This document shows positions 43,197 through 50,695 of a DNA stretch of 64,000 nucleotides, one piece after another; position 1 is the first letter of the stretch, and each line of letters begins with the position of its first letter. Source of the DNA: Paenibacillus sabuli (GTDB lineage Bacteria > Bacillota > Bacilli > Paenibacillales > Paenibacillaceae); assembly GCF_014705605.1 (NCBI RefSeq), contig NZ_JACXIZ010000008.1, positions 37,513 to 101,512 of the forward strand, given 5' to 3'. A model generated the notes under the pieces. The model worked only from the letters and a program-made list of their open reading frames with translations, was not told the DNA's origin and searched no databases. A program made the position numbers and the translations under genes.

Positions 43197-43362
43197 GGCT
43201 TGCGCGTTCGGTACGGGCAGCACAAGGCGCTTTGAGCTGGGAGCGCTTGGCTCATGAGCGCCAAAGGCAGGGCGTGGACGATGGAACGCAGTCAAGATCG
43301 TCAGGCAGGCGCGGATCGTGCCAAACAGCACGGCTTCCGGTTAGCGACTCTGTACGGCTGCT

Positions 43363-43600
43363 GGCGGCGGTACGGGAGATACGGGCGAAGCGACGGGAGA
43401 TGCGGGCAGGCGTACGAGAGATACGGGCGGCGGTACGGGAGTTGCGGGCGGCGGTACGGGAGTTGCGGGCGGCGGTACGGGAGATGTGGGCGGGCGTATG
43501 AGAGATACGGGTGGCGGTACGGGAGATGCGGGGGCGTACGAGAGATACGGGTGGCGGTACGGGAGATGCGGGGGGCGGTACGGGAGATGTGGGCGGGCGT
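43363..43600. repeat. Degenerate 15-24-bp repeats containing GGTACGGGAG
   Basis: GGTACGGGAG occurs about seven times, spaced by variants of ATGCGGGCGGC. The resulting frames encode Tyr-Gly-Arg or Arg-Thr-Ala repeats with no ribosome site or family match. Confidence 0.65.
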
Positions 43601-43630
43601 GTCAATTTACGTTTAAGGCAATCTGCGCCT

Positions 43631-43808
43631 TACGGACACTTTTGTCCGTTAGCGCGTAATTTCAAGCAGTTCCATTGGTCTAACGGACATTTTTGTCCGT
43701 TAGACCAAGTTATTGGCAGCAACGAAGAGGAAAAACCTCTCTAACGGTCAGAAGTGTCCGTTACAATTAGAATGCCGCGGATTCGTCGCTGTAGCGGTCA
43801 TATCTGTC
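43631..43808. repeat. Four hairpins spaced at about 50 bp (GGACA-N4-TGTCC type)
   Basis: Palindromes at about 43632-43650, 43677-43706, 43742-43763 and 43783-43808. All share a CGGaCA/TGtCCG core with a 4-base loop. The second is a perfect 13-bp stem, GGTCTAACGGACA with its complement. Sequence between hairpins is unrelated. Confidence 0.75.
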
Positions 43809-43865
43809 CGCTACAGACATCAACCGCGACTCAAGGCGAACCGGACAAGCCGTCTTTGGCGGCGC

Positions 43866-43932
43866 AGCGAGTTTCGTTCCGAGAATATATAATTTATAAG
43901 CGCGAAACTTATACGCTATATATTTAAAAAAT
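43866..43932 (-). repeat. Conserved AT-rich element, copy 1
   Basis: Minus strand shows TATAAGTTTCGCGCTTATAAA then TATATTCTCGGAACGAA. The same blocks in the same order occur at 63644-63716, and both copies directly follow a hairpin plus T run. Confidence 0.65.
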
Positions 43933-43933
43933 C

Positions 43934-43966
43934 GGCGCCGAACAGGTCCAAGAACCTGCTGGCGCC
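43934..43966 (-). terminator. Terminator downstream of dctM
   Basis: GGCGCC...GGCGCC outer stem with an inner ACAGGT/ACCTG stem, followed on the minus strand by GATTTTTTAAA. It is the probable end of the dctPQM message. Confidence 0.65.
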
Positions 43967-44025
43967 ACATGTCTTACCGCGCATCATCATGTCGTGCTCA
44001 TACCACAATTATTGCTCCTATATGT

Positions 44026-44207
44026 TGCATCCAGCCGCTCGCCTATTTCGTCCATCTGCTCAGCTATTGCATCCAACCGCTAGCCTATTTCGTCCATCTG
44101 CTCAGCTATTGCATCCAGCCGCTCGCCTATTGCGTCCATATACTCAGCTATTGTGTCCAGCCGCTAGCCTATTGCGTCCATCTGCTCAGCTATTGTGTCC
44201 AGCCGCT
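44026..44207. repeat. 42-bp tandem repeat copied from the dctM 3' end
   Basis: Units start at 44026, 44068, 44110 and 44152, plus a partial one ending in dctM. Each is two related 21-base halves sharing TGGACRCAATAG (minus strand). The first half-unit is the last codons and stop of dctM, so the array looks like amplification of the gene end. Confidence 0.8.
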
Positions 44208-45476
44208 CAGCACATCCGGCAAAAACAGCGAAATCTGCGGTACATACGTGACGAGGAACAACACGGCGAGCAAGATAGCCACCTTGGGCCACACGAAGAC
44301 CAACATCTGCGACACTTTGATCTTGGCAATCGACGAGGTGACGAACAGGCAGACGCCGACCGGCGGCGTCACCTGACCGATGGACACGTTGACCGCCATA
44401 ATGATGCCCAGGTGCACCGGATCGATCCCTACGGCGGTCGCAAGCGGCAGCAGCAGCGGCGTGAAGATCATCAGCGCGCTGATGGCATCGATGAAGGTGC
44501 CGGCCACAAGCAGCAGCAAGTTAATGACGAGCAGCAGCAGCAGCTTGTTCTCTGCGATCGGACCAAGCAGCTCGATCAGTTGCTCCGGTACCCGGTGGTA
44601 GGACAGCAGCCAGGTGAAGAGCGCGGCCGAGCCGATCAGGAAGATGATTGCGGCGGAGATTTTGGCGGTGTTGAGCAGGATGTCCGCCAGGTCCTTCAGC
44701 TTGAGCTCGCGATACACGAACAGGCCGATGAGCAGGGCGTAGACAATCGCCACCACGCCCGACTCCGTCGCCGTGAAGACGCCCGACAGGATGCCGCCTA
44801 CCATGATCGCAGGCATGAGCAGCGCCAGCAGCGCATCCTTGAGGCCAATCGCCACTTCTCTCGCGCTCGCGCGCCGCTCCTGCCCCTGATACTGGTGCTT
44901 CTTGCCGATATAATAGCAGTACGCCAGCAAGCCGAGGGCGATCAGCACGCCCGGCGCCACGCCGGCCACGAACAGATCGGCAATCGAGGCATTGGCAATC
45001 ACCCCGTACAGCACCATGAAAATGCTCGGCGGGATGATCGGGCCGAGGATGCCCGAGGTCGCCACGAGGCTCGCGGAGAAGCGTACATCGTAGCCGTGCT
45101 CCTTCATCGCCGGGATCAGCATGCCGCCGATTGCCGCGGCCGTCGCGATCGCGCTGCCGGTGACCGCCGAGAAGAAGGCGCTCGCCAGCACGACGACCAT
45201 CGCGAGGCCGGCGGGCAGATGACCGACCAGCGTCTGCGCGAAGCGAATCAGTCTGGCCGAAATGCCGCCCTTCGACATGATTTCACCGGCCATGATGAAC
45301 AGCGGAATCGCGATTAGCGCAAAATTATCCACGCCGCGAAAAATACGGCGCGGCACGTTGATCAGCAGGTCGGGGTCGGTGAGCCATAACGCTGCAATCG
45401 AGGTAAAGCCGAGCGCGTATGCAATCGGCACGCCGATAAAAAAGAGCAGGAAAAGGGCCGGCACAAGGTAAATCAC
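44190..45476 (-). CDS. dctM: TRAP transporter large permease
   Basis: A 428-residue membrane protein with about twelve hydrophobic segments, the DctM subunit that carries the solute with sodium or proton symport. Family blocks are MAGEIMSKGGISARLIRFAQ, FFSAVTGSAIATAAAIGG and LGPIIPPSIFMVLYGV, then GTFIDAISALMIFTPLLLP. Start GTG 45476 overlaps the dctQ stop in GTGA. The last codons and stop form the first half-unit of a 42-bp tandem repeat running downstream. Substrate is unknown; the neighbouring Rieske and amidohydrolase genes suggest a carboxylic acid. Confidence 0.95.
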   Translation of the reverse strand: MIYLVPALFLLFFIGVPIAYALGFTSIAALWLTDPDLLINVPRRIFRGVDNFALIAIPLFIMAGEIMSKGGISARLIRFAQTLVGHLPAGLAMVVVLASAFFSAVTGSAIATAAAIGGMLIPAMKEHGYDVRFSASLVATSGILGPIIPPSIFMVLYGVIANASIADLFVAGVAPGVLIALGLLAYCYYIGKKHQYQGQERRASAREVAIGLKDALLALLMPAIMVGGILSGVFTATESGVVAIVYALLIGLFVYRELKLKDLADILLNTAKISAAIIFLIGSAALFTWLLSYHRVPEQLIELLGPIAENKLLLLLVINLLLLVAGTFIDAISALMIFTPLLLPLATAVGIDPVHLGIIMAVNVSIGQVTPPVGVCLFVTSSIAKIKVSQMLVFVWPKVAILLAVLFLVTYVPQISLFLPDVLSGWTQ

Positions 45477-45928
45477 TTCACGATCAGCCCCTTCACTGCG
45501 TAGTAGAGCATGAACAGCCCGCTGATCGGAAGCGCGGCGTACACGTAGGCCACCTTGATCGGCAAGAAGCCGATCTGCTGCCCCGAGGCCAGATTATCCC
45601 GAACGAGCAAAAAGCCGTAGTACACGAAAACGAGCACAAAGACGAACACCACAAGCAATTCGATTGCCTGAAGCGACCGCTTCACGACGGGCGGCGCCTT
45701 GTCCAGCAGCTCGACCTTGAGATGCTCCTTGTGCTTGACCGACAGCGCCGCCCCGAACAACACGAACCAGACAAAGCTGATCATGATTACTTCCTGCGAC
45801 CAAGGCAGCGGCATGCTCAGCACGAAGCGATACACCACCTGGATCAGGGTCAGCAGCACCGTCGCGCTCAAAAACAGGCAGGTCAGAAATTCCAGGGTGT
45901 AGCCGATATAATGCAGTCCCTTTCTCAT
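45473..45928 (-). CDS. dctQ: TRAP transporter small permease
   Basis: A 151-residue protein with four membrane segments. It shows the DctQ pattern MPLPWSQEVIMISFVWFVLF followed by GAALSVKHKEHLKVELL. It joins the large subunit DctM and assists docking of the binding protein. The start has AAGGAGG 6 bases upstream. It overlaps dctM by 4 bases. Confidence 0.93.
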   Translation of the reverse strand: MRKGLHYIGYTLEFLTCLFLSATVLLTLIQVVYRFVLSMPLPWSQEVIMISFVWFVLFGAALSVKHKEHLKVELLDKAPPVVKRSLQAIELLVVFVFVLVFVYYGFLLVRDNLASGQQIGFLPIKVAYVYAALPISGLFMLYYAVKGLIVK

Positions 45929-45954
45929 GCGCGCCTCCTTCCCGAAACAGCAAA

Positions 45955-45984
45955 GCAGGCTGCGCCCGACTTGCCGCAGCCTGC
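45955..45984 (-). promoter_or_regulatory. Intercistronic hairpin between dctP and dctQ
   Basis: GCAGGCTGCG and CGCAGCCTGC form a perfect 10-bp stem with a 10-base loop and only TTTGCTGTTT after it. Such partial terminators usually allow more binding protein than permease to be made. Confidence 0.6.
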
Positions 45985-46010
45985 CGGACAGCCTGCCGGC
46001 GTTTTGCTCG

Positions 46011-47051
46011 TTAGTTAACCGCTTCGATGCGCTCGATCAACTCGGCCGGCACCTGCTTGCTGAGCACATCCTTGACATTCCGGGTCGCCTCGCGAAACGC
46101 TGCGATATCGGGCTCGGTGACGACGACGCCGGTCTCCTTGATCTCATCGAGGATCGTCGCGTTGATGCGGGCCAGCTCCTCGCGCTGGTATTGCTGCGCC
46201 GCCAGGAACGCTTCCTCGACGATGCCCTGCTGCGCCTCCGTCAGGCTCTCCCATGTGTCGGTGCTCATCGCCACGGCCGCCGGCGAATACGTGTGATTGG
46301 TCAGCGACAGATACTGCTGCACCTCGTAGAATTTCATCGAATAGATCGTGTTGAGCGGATTCTCCTGCCCGTCCACGACGCCCTGATCCATCGCCGAATA
46401 CAGCTCGTTGAAGGCAATCGGCGTGGCGCTTGCGCCGAGCGCCGACATGTGCGCTTCCCAGACCGGCGAAGGCTGCACGCGAATTTTCAGCCCTTCCAGA
46501 TCCGACGGCTCAGCGACCTCGCGCTTGCTGTTGGTGAGCTGGCGCAGGCCGATTTCCCAGAAGCCGAGGAACTTCATGTCTTTGGCATCGGCAAGCGCGA
46601 TCAGGTCTTGTCCGACCTCGCCGTCCAGCGTGGCATAGACGTGCTCCAGATCGCGGAACAGATACGGAATGCCGAACACGTTCATCTCCGGCACAATATT
46701 CGCGAACGAGCTGTCGGCGACGACGGCCGCAATGTCCAGCGTACCGTCGAGCACCTGCTCCATCGTCTCGTCCTCGTTGCCGAGCACGCCGTTATTGAAA
46801 ATGTCGATCCTCACCGCACCGTCCGTCTCCGCCTCGACCAGCTCCTTGAACTTCTCCGCCGCGATTTGATATTGATGCGTCTCCGATCCCACATGGGCCA
46901 GGCGCAGCGTCACCGCTTCGGGAGCGCCATCCGAACCGGCTGCGCCTTGATTCCCGCCATTGCTGCCGTCGTTATCCGCTCCCCCGCAGGCGGACAATAG
47001 CAAGGCAGGCAGTATGGTCAACACGGCAAGCGTACGCAAAATTTTCAACAT
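46011..47051 (-). CDS. dctP: TRAP transporter solute-binding protein (lipoprotein)
   Basis: A 346-residue DctP-family protein. The N-terminus is a lipoprotein signal (LPALLLSAC|GG) with a Gly/Asn-rich linker. DctP motifs include LRLAHVGSETHQYQIAAEKF, FNNGVLGNEDETMEQVLDG, DLEGLKIRVQPSPVWEAHM (with the Arg that usually binds the substrate carboxylate) and SAMDQGVVDGQENPLNTI. First gene of dctPQM, with AAGGAGAG as ribosome site and a clear sigma-A promoter. The conserved Arg supports an organic-acid ligand; the compound cannot be named. Confidence 0.94.
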   Translation of the reverse strand: MLKILRTLAVLTILPALLLSACGGADNDGSNGGNQGAAGSDGAPEAVTLRLAHVGSETHQYQIAAEKFKELVEAETDGAVRIDIFNNGVLGNEDETMEQVLDGTLDIAAVVADSSFANIVPEMNVFGIPYLFRDLEHVYATLDGEVGQDLIALADAKDMKFLGFWEIGLRQLTNSKREVAEPSDLEGLKIRVQPSPVWEAHMSALGASATPIAFNELYSAMDQGVVDGQENPLNTIYSMKFYEVQQYLSLTNHTYSPAAVAMSTDTWESLTEAQQGIVEEAFLAAQQYQREELARINATILDEIKETGVVVTEPDIAAFREATRNVKDVLSKQVPAELIERIEAVN

Positions 47052-47128
47052 GATTTCAACTCTCCTTGTTGCGTCATTCGGACGCGCGATTAATTCCGAC
47101 TTTTTTAGTAAGAATTATGTTGAAAATT

Positions 47129-47157
47129 ATCATAGCTCAATTAAAGAAGGTTTGCAA
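47129..47157 (-). promoter_or_regulatory. Promoter of dctPQM
   Basis: Minus strand TTGCAA (47152-47157), 17 bases, TATGAT (47129-47134). It begins right after the terminator of the preceding operon. Confidence 0.7.
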
Positions 47158-47162
47158 GAAAA

Positions 47163-47204
47163 AAAACCTTTCTTTCCGATGGGAATTACGGAAAGAAAGG
47201 TTTT
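47163..47204 (-). terminator. Terminator after the amidohydrolase gene
   Basis: AAAACCTTTCTTTCCG and its exact complement form a 16-bp stem with a 10-base loop, followed by more T residues on the minus strand. Confidence 0.9.
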
Positions 47205-47207
47205 CGG

Positions 47208-48314
47208 CTAATGGAGTCCAAACAAGGCCCGCGCATTTTCGGCAAATATTTTACGCTTCTTCTCCAGCGGAAGACGCTGCAGCACCTTCGTCGGATCGTC
47301 AAAGTCCCAGTGCGGATAGTCGCTGGAGAAGAGCAGCATGTTCTCCGCGTCGAACATTTCGAACATCATCGCCAGATGCTTCGGATTGTCCGGCTCCTCG
47401 ATCGGCTGCGTCGTCAGCAGGCAGTGATCGCGCACATATTCGCTGGGCAGCCGCTTCAGCCACGGCACCGAGGCGCGCAGGCCCTTGTAATTTTTGTCGA
47501 GCCGCCACAGCAGCGGCGGCAGCCAGCTCACCCCGCCCTCGCTCAGCACGACCTTGAGGCCGGGGAACTTCTCGAATACGCCGTCGCAGACGAAGCTGAC
47601 CAGGTGGGCCATGTAGGTCTGCGGCAGGCAGGTGTGCCACTGCAAGTAATTGGAGACATAGCCGACTGCGGTCGGCGGGTTGAAGATGCCGCTGCCCTCG
47701 GAGCCTGGATGAATGACGTATGGCAGCCCGTGGCGCACGCAAGCCTCGTAGATCGGATGGAAGAAGCGCTGGCCGTAGGGCATCCGCGAGCCGCCAATGA
47801 CCGATACGCCGACAATGTCCGGATGCGGGCCGATGCGATCGATCTCGCGCGCCGCCTCGAGCGGGTCCTGCGTAGCGATGCACATCAGACCCTTGAAGCG
47901 CGGCGTCACCGGCAGCCATTCGGCAATCAGGTAGTCGTTGTACGCACGACAGATTGCCGCCGCATAATTCGCGTCCGCAAAGGCGGATACGCCGATCGTC
48001 GAATCCGAACACAGAATGGCGTAGTCCATGTGAAACGGATCGAGCAAATGCTCGATCATATAGTGCGGATCGGAGCCGACCGGCAAACCGCTCGGCGGAT
48101 CGGCGTCCTTGCGCTTGCTTCCGATCGGCGAGATGTACGGCAGCCCGCCGCCGCGCAATCCCGCCTCCTGCTTCCAGATCGGATCGAGATACGGCAGCAG
48201 ATCCTGGCTGCCGCGCAGCTGGTTGTGCACGTCGCAATCGATGATCGGCAGCGGTTCGGACTTATCGGACTTATTGGAGGCAGTTGAACCTAATGGAACA
48301 GATGTGGTGGTCAT
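47208..48314 (-). CDS. Amidohydrolase-family (ACMSD-like) metal-dependent hydrolase or decarboxylase
   Basis: A 368-residue TIM-barrel protein of the amidohydrolase_2/ACMSD group. It shows the N-terminal metal motif IIDCDVHNQ (D-x-H), a central His in LPYVIHPGSEG, and the C-terminal Asp in LLFSSDYPHWDFDDP. Members decarboxylate or hydrolyse aromatic or unsaturated acids. The start follows AAGAAGGGAG and lies 3 bases after the Rieske gene stop, so the two are one operon. A TRAP acid importer lies directly downstream, and a divergent AraC gene upstream. The substrate is probably a carboxylic acid brought in by that importer; this is inferred. Confidence 0.85.
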   Translation of the reverse strand: MTTTSVPLGSTASNKSDKSEPLPIIDCDVHNQLRGSQDLLPYLDPIWKQEAGLRGGGLPYISPIGSKRKDADPPSGLPVGSDPHYMIEHLLDPFHMDYAILCSDSTIGVSAFADANYAAAICRAYNDYLIAEWLPVTPRFKGLMCIATQDPLEAAREIDRIGPHPDIVGVSVIGGSRMPYGQRFFHPIYEACVRHGLPYVIHPGSEGSGIFNPPTAVGYVSNYLQWHTCLPQTYMAHLVSFVCDGVFEKFPGLKVVLSEGGVSWLPPLLWRLDKNYKGLRASVPWLKRLPSEYVRDHCLLTTQPIEEPDNPKHLAMMFEMFDAENMLLFSSDYPHWDFDDPTKVLQRLPLEKKRKIFAENARALFGLH

Positions 48315-48317
48315 GAA

Positions 48318-48692
48318 TCAGACTCCCTTCTTCGTACGATCTCCTAATTTGACGCAGACTTGGCCGTCTTGCACCTCCACCGGATAGGCGCGCACGCGCA
48401 CGCGCGGGCTGAACAGCGAATGGCCGGTGGTCAGGTCGAATTCCCAGCCGTGCCAGGGACAGCGCAGAATCTCGTCCTCGCGCCCGAACACGAAGGTGTC
48501 GACCTCCGACTCCAGCGCGGTCCCGCATACCGGGCCGCGGCATACCTCGGCGCCCTGATGCGGGCAATAGTTGTGCACGGCATAGAATTTTCCTTTTACG
48601 TGATACACGCCGATCGACCGGCCTTGTAATTCAACGATGCGATACGTGCCCTCCGCCAGCTCGTCCACGCTCGCTACCGGATGCCAGGTCAT
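48318..48692 (-). CDS. Rieske [2Fe-2S] ferredoxin-like protein
   Basis: A 124-residue single-domain Rieske protein. The cluster ligands are Cys43 and His45 in NYCPHQGAEV and Cys78 and His81 in RCPWHGWEFD. Length and motifs match ferredoxin components of ring-hydroxylating or demethylating oxygenases, not cytochrome complexes. ATG 48692 is chosen for its AGGAGG 8 bases upstream; the frame could open at GTG 48701. No oxygenase large subunit or reductase is next to it, so its partner must be elsewhere, or it supports a reaction of the co-transcribed amidohydrolase-type enzyme. Confidence 0.9.
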   Translation of the reverse strand: MTWHPVASVDELAEGTYRIVELQGRSIGVYHVKGKFYAVHNYCPHQGAEVCRGPVCGTALESEVDTFVFGREDEILRCPWHGWEFDLTTGHSLFSPRVRVRAYPVEVQDGQVCVKLGDRTKKGV

Positions 48693-48793
48693 GTGCAGCA
48701 CCTCCTCTCTGCTTGCGGGTTCTCAAGTGCCTCATTCTCTTGTACAATAAGTGGTATCCCATACTCTGATACAGGAAGGAGCACGCCGACCCC

Positions 48794-49576
48794 ATGCTCG
48801 ACCTCCATGCTGTCGTACTCGACGACATGGTGCTCGGCTGGCGCAAGGACGAGGCGCCGACCGAGCACAGCATCCTGCTGCTCGTCGCGCGCGGGCAGCT
48901 CACCTACCGGCTGAACGGGGCCGAGCTCGCGCTGCACAAGGGCGACCTGCTCTACATCCCGCAGGGGACGCTGCGCTCCGCCAGCAACGATCCGCAAGGG
49001 CCGCATCAGAAGTATTCCGCCCACTTCCTCGCTCCGGCACCGCCCGCGCTGCCGCTGCCCGACCCCGCGGCGATCTGGCTCGTGCGCGCGCGCAACTCGG
49101 ACTATCTGCACCAGCGCTTCGCCCTCATTGCGCAGCACTGGTACGGCCGTCTCCCGCATGCCCGCGCGATCTGCACGGGCGGCGTCATCGAGTTGCTCGG
49201 ACTGATGGGCCGCGAGCTGGAGATGGACCGCTATTCGGCCGCGAAGCGGCGTCTCGTCGAAGCCGCGCAAGCCTACCTGATCGCGCGCTACCGCGAACCG
49301 CTGCGGCTCGATGAACTGGCTCGTCACCTGCAGCGTTCGCCCAATTACGTGACGCAGACGTATCGCGAGGTGACCGGGATGACCCCGACCGCCTATGTCC
49401 ACCATCTCCGGATCCAGGCGGCACGCGACCTCATTCTGACAGCCGGCAAGACGATCGGCGAGACGTCCGATTATCTCGGGTTCAGCGATCAAGCCCACTT
49501 CAATCGCGTCTTCAAAAAACAGATGGGCTATCCGCCCTCCGCGCTACTCCGCGGCAGGAGCCACTTTGACGCTTAG
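48794..49576 (+). CDS. AraC-family regulator with cupin-like sensor
   Basis: A 260-residue regulator. The first 90 residues resemble an AraC cupin (ILLLVARGQLTYRLNGAELA, GDLLYIPQGTLRS). The C-terminal 100 residues are the two helix-turn-helices (LDELARHLQRSPNYVTQTYR and SDQAHFNRVFKKQMGYPPSA). It is divergent from the Rieske-amidohydrolase operon and shares a 100-base region with it, containing GTATC-N9-GATAC at 48754-48772, a candidate binding site. The start has AAGGAG at a rather long distance of about 12 bases. Confidence 0.9.
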   Translation: MLDLHAVVLDDMVLGWRKDEAPTEHSILLLVARGQLTYRLNGAELALHKGDLLYIPQGTLRSASNDPQGPHQKYSAHFLAPAPPALPLPDPAAIWLVRARNSDYLHQRFALIAQHWYGRLPHARAICTGGVIELLGLMGRELEMDRYSAAKRRLVEAAQAYLIARYREPLRLDELARHLQRSPNYVTQTYREVTGMTPTAYVHHLRIQAARDLILTAGKTIGETSDYLGFSDQAHFNRVFKKQMGYPPSALLRGRSHFDA

Positions 49577-49672
49577 CGGGCTCTAGATATAGTGTAGGGG
49601 ATTCAGGGCCTCGAATCGATTGACGGAACGACGATTTTTTGTACGATTCAACGGAAATGGAGGGGATTGCAG

Positions 49673-50575
49673 GTGCAGGAGCATCCGAGAGACGGGCAGG
49701 CGCGGCTGCTCTGGACCGCACGCGTCGACTACCCGGCGGGGAGCGCCGTCGAGCCGCACCGGCACGAGGGCTTTTCGCAGCTGCTCGTCGTCCTTGAAGG
49801 AGGCGGCGAGCTGCGCGCGGACGGGGGCGTGCGGCCTTTGGACAAGCGATGCTGCTGCGTGCTCCCCGCGGGCTTGCGGCACGGCCTGTCCTTTTCGGAG
49901 CCGTCCATTACGCTCGATTTCAAGTTTGTGCTGACGGAGAATGGGCTCGCGGAGTGGATGGGACGGCTGCCGCGCACCTTCGACTGCTCCGACGAGGACC
50001 TGACCGATCTGAAGCGCGTCTTCAAGCTCTCGCTGCGCCAGCTGCTCGCGCCCGAGCCGCTGCTGCCGCTGCGCATCGACGGCTTGTTCAAGAGCACGCT
50101 GCTCGGTCTGATCCCGGGCAGCGAGGCCGCATCGCACCGCTGCGACCCTGCGCTTGTTCCGGATTTTCCGATGGCGGCCTATCTGGCCGAGCGCCTCGAC
50201 CGCCGCGTCCCGCTCGAAGAGCTCGCCGCGCAGTACAACTTTCACCGCCATTACATCATCTCACTCTTCCGTCAACGGACGGGCATGACGCCGATCCGCT
50301 ATCATCAGACGCTGCGGCTGGCCAAGGCCAAGGAATACCTCGAATTCACCGACTGGACCGTCTCCGAGATCGCCGACCGCCTCGGCTGGAGCCTGCCCTA
50401 CATGTCGCGGCTGTTTCACCGCGAGATCCGCCTGTCGCCGGCCGCCTACCGCAGCTACGCGCTGCACGGTACCGGCACGGACATCGTGCTGGAGGATGGC
50501 TTTGTGAACCAGTGGCGGGTGACGCCGGCCCCGGCCCTTGCTTCCGGACCGGGCGACGACGAACAGGTCGATTAA
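49673..50575 (+). CDS. AraC-family regulator with cupin-like sensor
   Basis: A 300-residue regulator from GTG 49673, which follows GGAGGGGA at about 6 bases; a TTG two codons earlier is too close. The N-terminal cupin shows PHRHEGFSQLLVVLEGGGEL and VLPAGLRHGLSF. The C-terminal DNA-binding part is PLEELAAQYNFHRHYIISLF and TVSEIADRLGWSLPYMSRLF. A 20-residue acidic tail follows. It lies upstream of the stalk-domain/binding-protein gene on the same strand, with 120 bases between, so may control it. Confidence 0.9.
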   Translation: MQEHPRDGQARLLWTARVDYPAGSAVEPHRHEGFSQLLVVLEGGGELRADGGVRPLDKRCCCVLPAGLRHGLSFSEPSITLDFKFVLTENGLAEWMGRLPRTFDCSDEDLTDLKRVFKLSLRQLLAPEPLLPLRIDGLFKSTLLGLIPGSEAASHRCDPALVPDFPMAAYLAERLDRRVPLEELAAQYNFHRHYIISLFRQRTGMTPIRYHQTLRLAKAKEYLEFTDWTVSEIADRLGWSLPYMSRLFHREIRLSPAAYRSYALHGTGTDIVLEDGFVNQWRVTPAPALASGPGDDEQVD

Positions 50576-50695
50576 GGAACCGGGCATATTTACAATCGCT
50601 TCCGGAATCCGGTAGGATAGAGGGTGGACGGCCAGCCGATGGCCGAGCCTCCGCTCCACAGAGGCATCTCCATTCCCAAATAAAGGAGCGAACTC

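Larger units (their letters stand above)
42971..44025. other. One-kilobase non-coding region of repeats
   Basis: No gene is supported between the lplB2 leader and the dctM repeat array. It contains GC-rich 12-bp and 24-bp repeats, four spaced hairpins, a 67-bp element also found at 63.65 kb, and the dctM terminator. Long frames such as that at 43254-43616 are products of the repeats. Confidence 0.65.

Noticed and set aside
43254..43616. Open frames encoding Tyr-Gly-Arg-rich or Arg-Thr-Ala-rich repeats on both strands
   Set aside because: They arise from a simple DNA repeat, lack ribosome sites and have no recognisable domain.
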